Positions 27,076 through 36,817 are shown, numbered from the stretch's first letter. The stretch is DNA of 50,503 nt from an uncultured cyanobacterium (GCA_903903925.1 CAIVAU010000050.1:1-50503); one strand, 5' to 3'. The notes: generated by a model from the sequence alone, not told the origin. Program-made: numbers and translations.

Positions 27076-28647
27076 ATGGAATTCATAATTGACCCACCAA
27101 TTCCTGTGAAAATTCAAAAAATGAAGGAAAGGGTGCAGTGGCAGCATCCAAGTATTGTTCAGAGAGGAATCGACCAAACCTCTATGGTTCTGGATGATGG
27201 TAATTCGGATAATCCAGAATTTTCTTTTATGGTCATAGGTGATACTGGTACTAAGTCTCCTGACGAACACCACCCCCAACGAAAAATCGCTGAGATCATG
27301 CTTAATCACCTTGATGAGTGTCGTTTTGTTTTGCATACGGGTGATGTGATTTATGTGGTGGGTTCTCATGAGTATTACCAGACAAACTTTATTGAGCCTT
27401 ACCGCGAGTTTTTGGAGAGAGGCGAAAACTTCAAACACATTCCCTATAACGGAATGATGTTTAAAGTGCCAATTCTCCCGGTACTTGGGAATCATGATTA
27501 CTATGATGTACCGTTCATGTCCCGCTTGTTTGCTGGAACCACCCTTTTACTCCGTCGTCTGCTGCGCCGCAAAGATTTTGAGATTGGTTGGCATGGATCG
27601 TATCAAGGCGATGCTTATGCACAAGCATTTCTAGATTACTTGAAGGCGATCGCCTCCGTTCCACACTTAGAGCGTCACCTAGACTGTCATTACACGGCTC
27701 TTACTGAGACAGGACGCTGTTTGCGTTACGAACCCGGATGTTTCACCCGTTTACCCAACCGCTACTACACTTTTCGCTACGGCGGGATTGATTTTTTTGC
27801 CCTAGACTCCAACACCTTCAATGAACCATCACCCCTGCCTACAACTCAAGAGGGAGAAATTGAGCGCCGTAAACTAAAAAAGCGTCAACATGAGATCGAG
27901 CAAGAAGAAATGCAAATTTTGTCAATTTGCACTCAACTCAATCTAGATATTCCAGAGGAAGCTGAAAAACTCGATGCTCTCAAAGCCAACTTAAACCAAA
28001 TTGATCAGATTAAGATTGACATTGAAAAACAGCTAGAATCCCATAATTTCCCTAATACCGATTTTGAACAGCTAAACTGGCTACGAGAGAGGCTGATCGA
28101 ATCTTGGAATCACGAGGAAGTCCGTGGACGTATCATTTATTTCCACCACCCCCCCTACGTCACTGAAGCAACGAAGTGGTATCAAGCGCAAACTTTGGCT
28201 GTTCGTCACAATCTACGTTCGGTATTCGATCAGGTGGCTGAGACCCTTGGTTCCCTGACTCAGGGACGGTCAATAGTTGATTTAATTCTAAATGGTCATG
28301 CTCACTGTCTCGAATATCTTCGTACAACTGACACAGGACACGCTGACTCACACATCAACTGCATTATCAGTGGTGGGAGTGGTCATCTTCCGCGTCGCCA
28401 GCGAGAGGAGGGGTTAGAATTGATGGAAACTTTTGAAGATATGACAGGTAGTTATAACCGCAAAGTTGCGGATTCGCTGCTTTTTACTGGTCGCAATGGT
28501 TATGGTACACAAGAGCGATTTCCCTACTCATTTGTCCGGATTGATGTTCAAGATGGTTGCCCACCCAAGTTTATCATCAGACCGTTTATTACAGAGCGCT
28601 TTCAAGGAGGGTGGTACAATCGCCACCTAGAACCGTTTGTGATTTAG
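27076..28647 (+). CDS. Calcineurin-like metallophosphoesterase with coiled-coil insert
   Basis: A 523-residue protein with the dimetal phosphoesterase motifs: GDTG (about 54), HTGDVIY (about 87), GNHDYYD (about 138), FHHPPY and NGHAHCLEY (about 405). Between the third and fourth motifs sits an insert of about 80 charged residues (about 263-340, e.g. ERRKLKKRQHEIEQEE) that looks coiled-coil. No signal peptide is visible, so it is probably cytosolic. The phosphoester substrate is unknown. Confidence 0.85.
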   Translation: MEFIIDPPIPVKIQKMKERVQWQHPSIVQRGIDQTSMVLDDGNSDNPEFSFMVIGDTGTKSPDEHHPQRKIAEIMLNHLDECRFVLHTGDVIYVVGSHEYYQTNFIEPYREFLERGENFKHIPYNGMMFKVPILPVLGNHDYYDVPFMSRLFAGTTLLLRRLLRRKDFEIGWHGSYQGDAYAQAFLDYLKAIASVPHLERHLDCHYTALTETGRCLRYEPGCFTRLPNRYYTFRYGGIDFFALDSNTFNEPSPLPTTQEGEIERRKLKKRQHEIEQEEMQILSICTQLNLDIPEEAEKLDALKANLNQIDQIKIDIEKQLESHNFPNTDFEQLNWLRERLIESWNHEEVRGRIIYFHHPPYVTEATKWYQAQTLAVRHNLRSVFDQVAETLGSLTQGRSIVDLILNGHAHCLEYLRTTDTGHADSHINCIISGGSGHLPRRQREEGLELMETFEDMTGSYNRKVADSLLFTGRNGYGTQERFPYSFVRIDVQDGCPPKFIIRPFITERFQGGWYNRHLEPFVI

Positions 28648-28661
28648 TCCTGACTCCTTGT

Positions 28662-28940
28662 TTAAGCTTGAGGTGGAATGAGGCTAGCGACGTTTGTCAA
28701 ACTATCCCAAATTATCCAGGCAAATTTACTGTCTAAATCCTCTGCACTGTTTGTGACTTTAAAATACAACTTCTCGCCACTGTTAGTCTCAATCGCAAAG
28801 TCGGCTTTGTCGGCATAGACTACCTTGAAACCTCTGTCTCTAAGGCAATACATTGCCCAAGCTTTTAATGACTGCTTATATGGTTCATGTGGAATAGGCG
28901 GTTTTTTGATTGTTTCTTCAATAACCTGAAATATTTGCAT
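28662..28940 (-). CDS. Small conserved-looking protein, possibly nuclease-fold
   Basis: A 92-residue protein with a helical start (PHEPYKQSLKAWAMYCLRDR) then GFKVVYADKADFAIETNSGEKLYFKV. The spacing of D, E and K (ADFAIE..KLYFKV) is reminiscent of a PD-(D/E)XK core, but this is a weak resemblance and no family is certain. It is convergent with the phosphoesterase gene, stops 14 bp apart. Confidence 0.6.
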   Translation of the reverse strand: MQIFQVIEETIKKPPIPHEPYKQSLKAWAMYCLRDRGFKVVYADKADFAIETNSGEKLYFKVTNSAEDLDSKFAWIIWDSLTNVASLIPPQA

Positions 28941-28961
28941 TGGTTGGTTAATTGTGATTTG

Positions 28962-29129
28962 TTAGTCGCAACGAATCTCAATCATAAATCCATCGGGATC
29001 ATAGAAATACATGCCTTTGCCGGTGGGACGAGTGACTGGACCGTGGGCGATCGCTATTTGGTTTTGTGTTAGCACAACAACTGCTTGATCAGATAATTGC
29101 GGAGCTATGTCAAAAGCTAGTGCTCTGTG
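28962..29129 (-). pseudogene. C-terminal remnant of a VOC (glyoxalase-like) protein
   Basis: The last 55 codons before a TAA encode a VOC-fold end: LAFDIAPQLSDQAVVVL, AHGPVTRPTGKGMYFYDPDG and FMIEIRCD, with the family's FYDPDG and metal-ligand Glu (IEIR). A stop in frame (29130-29132) and a palindromic element begin right upstream, and the N-terminal half is absent. Its function is lost. Confidence 0.75.
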
Positions 29130-29224
29130 TCATTAATTTTGCTCGGTAGTGCGAGCCGGAAAGCTCGCTTCGTGAGCGAGACGCTCACACTACCAACCCG
29201 TGAGAATCAATGACACGGACTACT
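29119..29224. mobile_element. 106-bp palindromic MITE-like element
   Basis: Inverted ends AGTGCTCTGTGTCATT (29119) and the complement-like AATGACACGGACTACT (29209) are imperfect 16-bp repeats. Inside, GGTAGTGCGAGC (29145) pairs with GCTCACACTACC (29183), and CTCGCTTCGTGAGCGAG forms a central hairpin. There is no coding capacity. It abuts the VOC remnant, so it probably interrupted that gene. Confidence 0.6.
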
Positions 29225-29271
29225 AGCAGCGTTTGTCCTAATCCCAATAGTTTACAGAATCAATGAAAAAT

Positions 29272-31935
29272 TTACAGGCGGCATTTTTCATTTTTTAATA
29301 AAGGTTTTGTCCAGAAATCTTTGATCGAAGCTACTGCTGTCTGTATATCGGCATCTTTTCGCCATGCATCGACTAGATTCTCTTTTTGTTTCTTAGTTAA
29401 TCGCCAAGATAAAGGAGGATTATAGTCTTTACCATCTGAATTTTTCCCAGGAAAAGAAATAGTGAAATCTTGGATTTTTATACCGTCTTTTAGCCAACGA
29501 CATTCAAGCAGGTCTGCAACTTTTTGGTTCCGCTCAATTTGAGAAGAATCTCGAACGCCTGCCAATGTAGACAGGGGCCCAAGGGTAATTACCTCAAGTC
29601 CATTCTTGCCTTCTTGATTGTTTGTTGATTTGTCTTCCGGAAAAGCATTAATTTGGAGCAGTATAACTTTTTCGATGTTTATATAATACTCTTTATCTTT
29701 GAGACCATTATTGTAGTTCAAAAAATTATTAAGCCATTCCATCGCAGTCAATGTACCTGCATTATCAAAATATCCTCCATCCGCAATATGATAATTCTGT
29801 AAAGACTTAATTTTTTGACAGGGTGCTTTTTTACATTGCGGGTCTTCAACCATAACGTGTTCCCCATTTTTGTAGATGTAATTGTCTCGGTCATTGCGTG
29901 CCATTGGGGTGACATAAGGAAAACTCGCAGAGAGCCTTGCCGCCGTTGTTATAGCTAGATCACAATCTTTATTACCGTTGATCCCACAATTGCTATAAAG
30001 CGTTTTGAAATCCAATACTTTATCTTTTAGGGGATCTATTTTAGATGATGATGGATCGACATAATCTGCTATTGTACCTTTCACAAATTTCATGGGAGAC
30101 ACCAAAAGACGGCGACCATTTTCGACTAAAGTTGTGTTGTAAACAGAGATTGGAAGCTTTCCTTCAAGCATCTGCAAGCGCCGATCATCAAGAGTTTGAA
30201 CTTTATTTGCACCTAAAGTCTTTTGCCAAGCTTTTTCTAGAGCATCTCCTCGGTCGAGATAGAGGTATTTTCCACCATTTTCAGAAAAAGGTTTAAGAAC
30301 ACAAGGTAATCCAATCAACCGAAATAGGTCTGGAAAAGCCAACCCCCATCCTACAGAATTTAACCAGTCCTCTGTGGCATTTTTAACCACTGGTGCTAAA
30401 GCATTTTTATTTGTCTTTAATTCTTCTTTGTATTTTTCAAATTCATTACCCTGAGTACTTAGCACGCCATTATCAAATTGATCCAAGTAAAACATTGATC
30501 CTACAGAACCGCCAGATGCAGAACTAATTAAACCGATCGCTTTGGTAAAATTTGTTCCTATTCCTTCTTGCAATCCTGCTAAAGCTTGAGTCATCCAACC
30601 AGAGGCTTGAATTCCACCACCACTCGCAGCAACCACAACTAGAGTTTGCGCCTTTTTACAGGTTTTACTTTTTTGAAACTCCTGTGGACAGAGACGCATC
30701 CCTATCGCTGTTTGAAAATCTTTTTGATAGTCATTTTCGCTGACCGCGACTTTACTATCTTTTAGTTCAAAAACGTGATCCACTTGACCAGCCCGATAAC
30801 CTGAAACAGAAAATACAATCAAGAAGAGGATAACAGGCCAGTAAAAAGTGTGGCTAGATAGCCTAGTTTTCTTTTGAAGTTCAGTTGTCTTGTTAGTGTC
30901 GGATTGTTCCTCAGGAGGGAAATCCAAGAGTAATTTTTTTTCATGATCTAATTGTTTATCAATAGAGTGATCAAAAACAAGGGTAATAAGTCCCGTAAAC
31001 AGCGTGAGAACCCAAATAATTAACAAGAGGTAAATTAAGGTAGGCGCTGAGTTGTTCGGTGGCCAATTAAGTGTTATAAATGCGATGTAAAAGACAATTC
31101 CTAAAACTATTTCAACACCAAAAAACGAAAGTCTTCTTTGTTTTAAATTTTTTGGCAATATTTGCTGGATTACTGTCGGTTTTTTATACTGATATATCTC
31201 AGATAGAAGAAAGGGTATTATACCAATGACTATTCCCAAAAAGCGATAAATCCATTCGATATTCTCACTATTAGTTTCCTCATTATTTAGATATAACAAT
31301 AATATCCAAGTTGGTAAAAAAAGACAGATAGTCCAGACTGTTCTTCTACTCCGAAAAGACTGACTATCATTGAAGCTATCGGCTATGTGATCCTCAGCTA
31401 TGGTAGTTATGATGGTTTTAAGCAGTGAAATAATTATTACTGACGTCCAGGTGGAAAAGAACATCACTAAGATTAGTTCTCTACCACTCTCCATTACATA
31501 CATATTCTGTAAAAAATTGGCAGCTACAAACTGAGAAATTAAGGGAACAGAAAAGAAAAATAATCCACTAATAATCGGTACTCGCGACAGAAAAATGTAG
31601 TATATTTTGTCGGGTAGATTAGCATATATTGAACTAAAAATTGGGTCGGTTGATTCTTTTTGTTCTGAAGATAACAAATGAAGAATAAGTTTTACGGATC
31701 CAAAACATAACAAAGAAAAGCATGCAAGCCATAGTATTTTCAAGGAAAAGATTCCCAAAGACAAGGAAATCACCAGATAAATAATCATGCTAGGAACAGC
31801 CAAAACCAAAAAAACTTCTAGGATCGCCCTGAAGAACATTTGAATAGGGTTAAGCTGACTGCCTGGGATAGCCCAAAACAAAAAAACATCTCGGATACTT
31901 TTGCTAGCAGTAGACTCATTGTTTTTATTGATCAT
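29272..31935 (-). CDS. Membrane-anchored patatin-like phospholipase
   Basis: An 887-residue protein. The first about 400 residues hold roughly eight membrane helices in two groups. The C-terminal half is a patatin hydrolase: oxyanion loop ASGGGIQASGW (about 435), nucleophile in GGSVGS (GxSxG, about 474) and the dyad Asp in ADGGYFDNAG (about 714). It would cleave acyl lipids at the membrane. The ATG at 31935 (MINKNNEST) is chosen because AGGAG stands 11 bases upstream; an upstream extension would translate a GGAACAGGG-type repeat. Its length is unusual for patatins. Confidence 0.82.
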   Translation of the reverse strand: MINKNNESTASKSIRDVFLFWAIPGSQLNPIQMFFRAILEVFLVLAVPSMIIYLVISLSLGIFSLKILWLACFSLLCFGSVKLILHLLSSEQKESTDPIFSSIYANLPDKIYYIFLSRVPIISGLFFFSVPLISQFVAANFLQNMYVMESGRELILVMFFSTWTSVIIISLLKTIITTIAEDHIADSFNDSQSFRSRRTVWTICLFLPTWILLLYLNNEETNSENIEWIYRFLGIVIGIIPFLLSEIYQYKKPTVIQQILPKNLKQRRLSFFGVEIVLGIVFYIAFITLNWPPNNSAPTLIYLLLIIWVLTLFTGLITLVFDHSIDKQLDHEKKLLLDFPPEEQSDTNKTTELQKKTRLSSHTFYWPVILFLIVFSVSGYRAGQVDHVFELKDSKVAVSENDYQKDFQTAIGMRLCPQEFQKSKTCKKAQTLVVVAASGGGIQASGWMTQALAGLQEGIGTNFTKAIGLISSASGGSVGSMFYLDQFDNGVLSTQGNEFEKYKEELKTNKNALAPVVKNATEDWLNSVGWGLAFPDLFRLIGLPCVLKPFSENGGKYLYLDRGDALEKAWQKTLGANKVQTLDDRRLQMLEGKLPISVYNTTLVENGRRLLVSPMKFVKGTIADYVDPSSSKIDPLKDKVLDFKTLYSNCGINGNKDCDLAITTAARLSASFPYVTPMARNDRDNYIYKNGEHVMVEDPQCKKAPCQKIKSLQNYHIADGGYFDNAGTLTAMEWLNNFLNYNNGLKDKEYYINIEKVILLQINAFPEDKSTNNQEGKNGLEVITLGPLSTLAGVRDSSQIERNQKVADLLECRWLKDGIKIQDFTISFPGKNSDGKDYNPPLSWRLTKKQKENLVDAWRKDADIQTAVASIKDFWTKPLLKNEKCRL

Positions 31936-32309
31936 TTTGTCGTTCTCTCCTAAATAAAGTGCAAAAAAAAGGGAACACGGAACAGGGAACAAAAAAACTT
32001 CACGTGTGGATCTAAAGCCCACTTTACAAGAAAGATGCTTTGCAATTCCCATTATCAGTGTTTAAATTTTATGTTTTGTGATCAGAAATAAATTGTTACA
32101 GCCCTTCGGGCAAGGCAGATCTGCTGGAGGTAGACCGAAGGACACCCTAAAGGAGGCTTATCCTACAAAAAACTCCGGGGGAAAAGCAAATTTAGTATAA
32201 ATAGATACATGAAAATTAACGCATGAGGAATCCATGCGTTCTGTGATTCGCACACTAGCAAAGCTACGACATTTGCTGATAAATTTTTTTATTAAAAAAG
32301 CTGAACAAA
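31936..32309. other. Intergenic region with repeats
   Basis: Contains GGGAACA-type repeats (about 31968-31992), a repeat-like segment with CTTCGGGCAAGGCAGATC (32103 on) and a hairpin noted separately. No gene is visible. Confidence 0.6.
32213..32240 (-). terminator. Probable terminator of the SMI1/KNR4 gene
   Basis: AACGCATG and CATGCGTT form a perfect 8-bp stem with a 7-base loop. Read on the minus strand it is followed by AATTTTC, about 70 bp after the gene's stop. Confidence 0.5.
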
Positions 32310-32837
32310 TTATGCTTGATTTTGAGATTCGAGTTCAGTCAGCAAATCTTCTAACCACTCTCGAAAACTAACTCCTTCACCTAAAATATGACCATCTTCC
32401 ATATCAAACTCAAAAACTTCTCCCACCAAGCTGAATAGACTTCCTGTCGATTCAACTTCAGTGTCAGGATCTAAATTCAAACACATAAACTTCTTTCCAT
32501 CTAAGTCCTCAGCAAAGTCAATCCACTTGGGATTCCAGTACTGTCCACTATCCACAAATACATAGTCACAAACCGTTGATCCCGTCATACAGTCTGTCAG
32601 AAATCCCAGATCTGGTAGAGGTTGAATGACCCAACGACCAAGACGCCAAGCCCAATCATGGCTAAACTTTTGATAAAATAGTCTTAATTCATCAGGAAGC
32701 TTAACTCCCAATAACGTTTCAACGGCAAAAATCTCCTCGTCAGATGCAACTCTGGAAGGTGTAACACATTTCGTAGGTTCATGACGTGCAACGATCGCGT
32801 CTATCCTTTGCCATAATGACTGGATGCTTACACTCAT
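32310..32837 (-). CDS. SMI1/KNR4 family protein
   Basis: A 175-residue SUKH-fold protein: SLWQRIDAIVARHEP, the typical ASDEEIFAVETLLGVKLPDELRLFYQKF, WVIQPLPDL and a late EFDMEDGHILGEGVSFREWL. In bacteria this superfamily often consists of immunity proteins to contact-dependent or polymorphic toxins, or of signalling scaffolds. No toxin gene is adjacent. The ATG at 32837 (MSVSIQSLW) has AGGAG 5 bases upstream and is preferred over an ATG 13 codons earlier. Confidence 0.8.
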   Translation of the reverse strand: MSVSIQSLWQRIDAIVARHEPTKCVTPSRVASDEEIFAVETLLGVKLPDELRLFYQKFSHDWAWRLGRWVIQPLPDLGFLTDCMTGSTVCDYVFVDSGQYWNPKWIDFAEDLDGKKFMCLNLDPDTEVESTGSLFSLVGEVFEFDMEDGHILGEGVSFREWLEDLLTELESQNQA

Positions 32838-33328
32838 ATGTCTCCTATTCAGCTTTGTCAAGCTTAAGTTAGTCATAGCTAGCCCTCGTGCTTTTGTATT
32901 AACAGATTACATGACAAATTAAAAGTTATGGTCAGATTTTGCCTGATAGATCGCCTCCCTTGAATAATTCCTTTGAGGATTTCCGGCTTGATTGATTTGT
33001 TGGTAAATCGCTATCGACCAATGCAAGAGTGTTATCGTTACAGTTTTTAAAGATGTAGCCAGCTATTAACCCACGAAAAAGTGGAATCAGGCATCTTTGC
33101 TCACCTCTGAACGAGAGGCAGAAGCATTTATACAAGTATACTAAGGCTATTTTTGGTAAAAAGTATCATTAATCCTATAGTTTAAAAGGTTTTTGTCATA
33201 GTACGCAAAAGTAAACATACCAAAATCGCGAAATCCTTTGTTAGACTAGCTTAACACTCTGTACTTGTGCTTTTGAAACAATAAGAGCGTATTACCTGAA
33301 AAAGTAGCGATTTAAAATTACACACCCG
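32838..33328. other. Intergenic region before tex
   Basis: About 490 bp without a convincing gene. A 67-codon minus-strand frame (32932-33135) has no ribosome site and no family resemblance. The tex promoter is presumably in the AT-rich right part (33140-33328). Confidence 0.5.
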
Positions 33329-35485
33329 ATGCTGAACATTCCTCAACTACTAGCAACTGAACTAGACCTTAAACCTCATCAGGTGCAAAATGCGCTGGAA
33401 CTTCTTGCGGAGGGTGCAACGATTCCCTTTATTGCACGTTACCGCAAAGAGCGTACCGGCGAAATGAACGAAGTCAAGCTACGGGATCTAGCTGACAGGT
33501 ATACTTATTTAACAGAACTGGAAGCCAGGAAATCAGTGATTTTGAGTGTGATCGCCGACCAAAACAAACTAACGCCAGATCTAAAAGCGAAAATTGAATC
33601 CTGTTTCCAAAAAACCGAACTTGAAGATTTGTATCTCCCCTTCCGTCCGAAGCGACGGACCCGCGCTACCGCAGCCAGAGAAAAAGGACTGGAACCACTG
33701 GCTGAGTTGATCAAGTTGCTGAATTCCCAGAATGCTGCATCAGTGTCACTAGATGTAGAAGCAGCGAAGTATATTTCTGAGGAAAAGGGAGTCAAAACAA
33801 TAGAAGATGCCCTCAAAGGTGCTGCGGATATCCTAGCGGAAGAGGTGGCGGAAAAAGCAGAGTTGCGTGCATATCTACGGGACTACCTGTTAGAGGAAGG
33901 GGCGTTTGTCTCCCAGATTAAAGACGATCATCCTGAAGGGACAACGAAATTTGAGATGTATCGCAATTATCAGACGCGAGTGAAAAATATTGCACCTCAT
34001 AATCTGTTAGCATTAGCCAGAGGCGAAACCGAAGGAGTGTTGCACTTTGAAATCTCCTTTGATGACAATGTTGTCCTTTCTTACCTAGAGTCTAAGGAAA
34101 TTAAGACCAAAAACCGTGTCATTCGCGATTTTTATCAAAGGATGCTGAAAGATGCTTTTAACCGGTTGCTGAAAGCTTCGCTGATGAGTGAAGTGATTTC
34201 AGAGAAGAAAAAGATCGCAGATATCGAGTCGATCAAAACATTTGAAGCTAATTTACGGGAGTTACTGCTGTCAGCGCCAGCGGGAATGAAACCAACCTTG
34301 GCGATCGACCCTGGCTTTAGGACTGGCTGTAAAGTTTCAATCCTCGACCAAACAGGAAAATTTTTGGAATACCAGGCGGTATTTCCTCACCAAGCTGCGG
34401 AACAACGTCTCAAAGCCTCACAAACTCTCAAAAATTTGATTGAAAAGTACAATATAGAATTAATTGCGATTGGCAACGGTACAGCTTCCCGTGAGACAGA
34501 TGAGTTTGTCTCACAAGTTCTGCAAACAACCGAACGTCAAGCAATCAAAGTGATGGTGAATGAGTCGGGTGCTTCTATCTATTCTGCCAGCAAAGTTGCC
34601 CTCGCTGAGTTTCCCGATTTAGATGTTACTGTTCGAGGTGCTATTAGCATTGGACGCCGATTACAAGATCCACTGGCGGAACTCGTAAAAATTGATCCCA
34701 AGTCCATAGGTGTGGGACAATACCAACACGACGTAGATCAGAAGTTGTTGAAAAAAAAGTTGGATGAAACCGTAGAAAGCTGCGTTAACTTTGTCGGCGT
34801 GGACTTGAACATGGCATCAAAAGAACTTCTGACTTTTGTCTCTGGGATTACGCCAACCATTGCCAACAACATTGTCGCCTATCGCAATCAGCAAGGTGCT
34901 TTTAAAAATCGTCGGGAATTACTAAAAGTTCCGAAATTAGGACCAAAGGCGTTTGAACAAGCCGCAGGCTTCTTACGCATTCGTGGTGGGAACAACCCAT
35001 TGGATAATACTGCTGTACATCCAGAGAGTTACCCAGTGGTGGAAGCGATCGCCGCTGACCTTAACGTACCTTTAACTCAAATCACCCAGATTGCAGAAAA
35101 TCTAAAAAAAATCAACCTCAGGAAATACGTCACCGATACAGTAGGTGAACCCACTTTGCGTGACATTCTTGACGAACTAGAAAAACCTGGAAGAGATCCA
35201 CGGGCCGAATTTAAGTATGCCACCTTCAAAGAGGAAATTAAAGAAATCTCCCATCTGAAGGTAGGGATGGAATTGGAGGGGGTCGTTACCAATGTCGCGA
35301 ATTTCGGCGCTTTCGTCGATATTGGTGTACATCAGGATGGTTTAGTGCATATCTCCCAACTTGCCGACAGATATATAGATGATCCACAGAAAGTCGTTAA
35401 AGTGGGACAAGTTGTGAAAGTTCGCGTGTTGGAAATTAACGAGAAATTGAAGCGGATCAGTTTGTCGATGAAATCACCCAAGTAG
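33329..35485 (+). CDS. tex: Tex family transcription accessory / S1 RNA-binding protein
   Basis: A 718-residue nucleic-acid-binding protein, close to the usual Tex/YdcI length. The N-terminal Tex domain includes PFIARYRKERTGEMNE and LPFRPKRRTRAT. The YqgF-like RNase-H fold follows (LAIDPGFRTGCKV), then helix-hairpin-helix motifs (GITPTIANNIVAYR, LLKVPKLGPKAFEQAAGFL). It ends with an S1 domain from about 646 (GVVTNVANFGAFVDIGVHQDG). It is thought to act in transcription or RNA turnover. Confidence 0.94.
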   Translation: MLNIPQLLATELDLKPHQVQNALELLAEGATIPFIARYRKERTGEMNEVKLRDLADRYTYLTELEARKSVILSVIADQNKLTPDLKAKIESCFQKTELEDLYLPFRPKRRTRATAAREKGLEPLAELIKLLNSQNAASVSLDVEAAKYISEEKGVKTIEDALKGAADILAEEVAEKAELRAYLRDYLLEEGAFVSQIKDDHPEGTTKFEMYRNYQTRVKNIAPHNLLALARGETEGVLHFEISFDDNVVLSYLESKEIKTKNRVIRDFYQRMLKDAFNRLLKASLMSEVISEKKKIADIESIKTFEANLRELLLSAPAGMKPTLAIDPGFRTGCKVSILDQTGKFLEYQAVFPHQAAEQRLKASQTLKNLIEKYNIELIAIGNGTASRETDEFVSQVLQTTERQAIKVMVNESGASIYSASKVALAEFPDLDVTVRGAISIGRRLQDPLAELVKIDPKSIGVGQYQHDVDQKLLKKKLDETVESCVNFVGVDLNMASKELLTFVSGITPTIANNIVAYRNQQGAFKNRRELLKVPKLGPKAFEQAAGFLRIRGGNNPLDNTAVHPESYPVVEAIAADLNVPLTQITQIAENLKKINLRKYVTDTVGEPTLRDILDELEKPGRDPRAEFKYATFKEEIKEISHLKVGMELEGVVTNVANFGAFVDIGVHQDGLVHISQLADRYIDDPQKVVKVGQVVKVRVLEINEKLKRISLSMKSPK

Positions 35486-35554
35486 GGGCGGGGTCTCCCC
35501 GCCCTTACAGAATTCAGGTTCCCCCACCCGCACAATTCCACCCAAAGACAGAAA

Positions 35555-35878
35555 ATGACGGTTTATCAAATAAGGTTAATCAATCAATCTATTGAATTGG
35601 ATCGTACCATTGAAGTCCCTCATGATCAGTACATTCTAGACATGGCGGAAGATGCTGGTGTTCGCCTTCCATCAGGATGTAAACAAGGGCAGTGTTCCGC
35701 CTGCGTGGCGAAGATTATCAGTGGAGAAGTTGATCAAAGTGAGCAAACCTTTCTGAGTCCGAATGAAATCCAAGCTGGCTACATTGTTACCTGTGTCGCT
35801 TACCCTTTATCTGATTGCACTTTAGAAACTCATCAAGAACAGGTCTTGTATAAATCCTCACTTTACTTCAAAAGCTGA
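35555..35878 (+). CDS. Plant-type [2Fe-2S] ferredoxin
   Basis: A 107-residue soluble electron carrier. The cluster ligands are in PSGCKQGQCSACV (Cys-x4-Cys-x2-Cys, 42, 47 and 50) with the fourth Cys in IVTCVAYP (about 80). The C-terminal tail (HQEQVLYKSSLYFKS) is longer than in photosynthetic PetF and typical of secondary cyanobacterial ferredoxins. The partner is unknown. It stands 70 bp after tex on the same strand. Confidence 0.92.
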   Translation: MTVYQIRLINQSIELDRTIEVPHDQYILDMAEDAGVRLPSGCKQGQCSACVAKIISGEVDQSEQTFLSPNEIQAGYIVTCVAYPLSDCTLETHQEQVLYKSSLYFKS

Positions 35879-36036
35879 TTTTTCCCTCAGAGTGAGGAGT
35901 TAGTCCCCACTTTTAAAATTCCCAGCCAAATGGCATAGGAGACATCTGCCTTGCTAGAGAGGCTAAACCATAGCACGTCTTTGAGAATAGAGGGAGAACT
36001 TTAAAAGTACCTATCTCTTTGGTCTTTGGGGAGAAA

Positions 36037-36438
36037 ATGATGGTAATATTTTTAACCACGATAGCTACCGCCTTAAGCCTGCTGATTGTAGATTTAGTCG
36101 TCCCAGGTGTTGACATTGCGAATTTTCCAGCTGCTTTAATTGCTGCTGTATTTGTAGGTTTGATCAATGGATCGGTTAAGCCCATTCTGTCAGCACTTTC
36201 GTTACCACTTAACTTCCTAAGTTTTGGAGCATTTTCGCTCATCGTCAATGGCATTTGTTTTTCCTTAGCAGCGTTTCTGGTTCCAGGATTTAGCGTTCAC
36301 GGAATTATCGGTTTTCTTCTTGGTCCAGTAGTCCTAGGTTCTGCTAATACTTTCATTACGAATTACTTTGCTGAAAGGAATCCGGTTTTAAACAGTGGTA
36401 AGGATGTAAAAACGAATACTGAATTACCTTCGAGCTAG
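36037..36438 (+). CDS. Phage-holin-4/YvlD-type membrane protein
   Basis: A 133-residue protein with four membrane helices (TIATALSLLIVDLVV, AALIAAVFVGLING, FGAFSLIVNGICFSLAAFLV, HGIIGFLLGPVVLG) and a short polar tail. It has the KPILSALSLPLNFLSFG segment of the YvlD / mycobacterial holin-like family. The role is unknown; it is not evidence for a phage here. The ATG at 36037 follows GGGGAG closely. Confidence 0.85.
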   Translation: MMVIFLTTIATALSLLIVDLVVPGVDIANFPAALIAAVFVGLINGSVKPILSALSLPLNFLSFGAFSLIVNGICFSLAAFLVPGFSVHGIIGFLLGPVVLGSANTFITNYFAERNPVLNSGKDVKTNTELPSS

Positions 36439-36593
36439 ACTTTGATGTTGTCTAGAGGTGTCGTCAAGATGCGATCGCTAACCTCTCGACCCGATTACAG
36501 ATCAAGATAATTCCTTAGACGGAGTTGTTTGTTCTGCTTAAATCAAGACAATAAAAGTGGAAAGAGTTTAACAATCTAGTAACAGCAATAGAA

Positions 36594-36785
36594 ATGAAAT
36601 TACTTCGTTTTTTTCTTGGTCTTATCCTACCTCCCGTAGGTGTTTTCCTAACAGTAGGAGTTGGTTCTACCTTGTTAATTAATATTTTGCTAACTCTTCT
36701 AGGTTGGCTTCCTGGTAGTATCCACGCTATCTGGGTTATTGCTAAGCACGAAGAAAAAATAAGCAGAGAGGGAGAAATATACTAG
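36594..36785 (+). CDS. YqaE/Pmp3-family small membrane protein
   Basis: A 63-residue protein of two membrane helices around LPPVGVFLTVG and the diagnostic LLGWLPGSIHAIWVI, as in Pmp3/YqaE proteolipids linked in other organisms to salt and membrane-potential stress. It follows the holin-like gene by 155 bp and precedes a terminator. Confidence 0.9.
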   Translation: MKLLRFFLGLILPPVGVFLTVGVGSTLLINILLTLLGWLPGSIHAIWVIAKHEEKISREGEIY

Positions 36786-36817
36786 ACCTAGTTGCGCAAT
36801 TCAGTTTTACGCAAAAG

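Noticed and set aside
32932..33135. 67-codon minus-strand frame
   Set aside because: No ribosome site, no family resemblance and composition like intergenic DNA; left unannotated.
36037..36438. Prophage indicated by a holin-like gene
   Set aside because: The YvlD-type family is a common chromosomal membrane protein and there are no other phage genes nearby.
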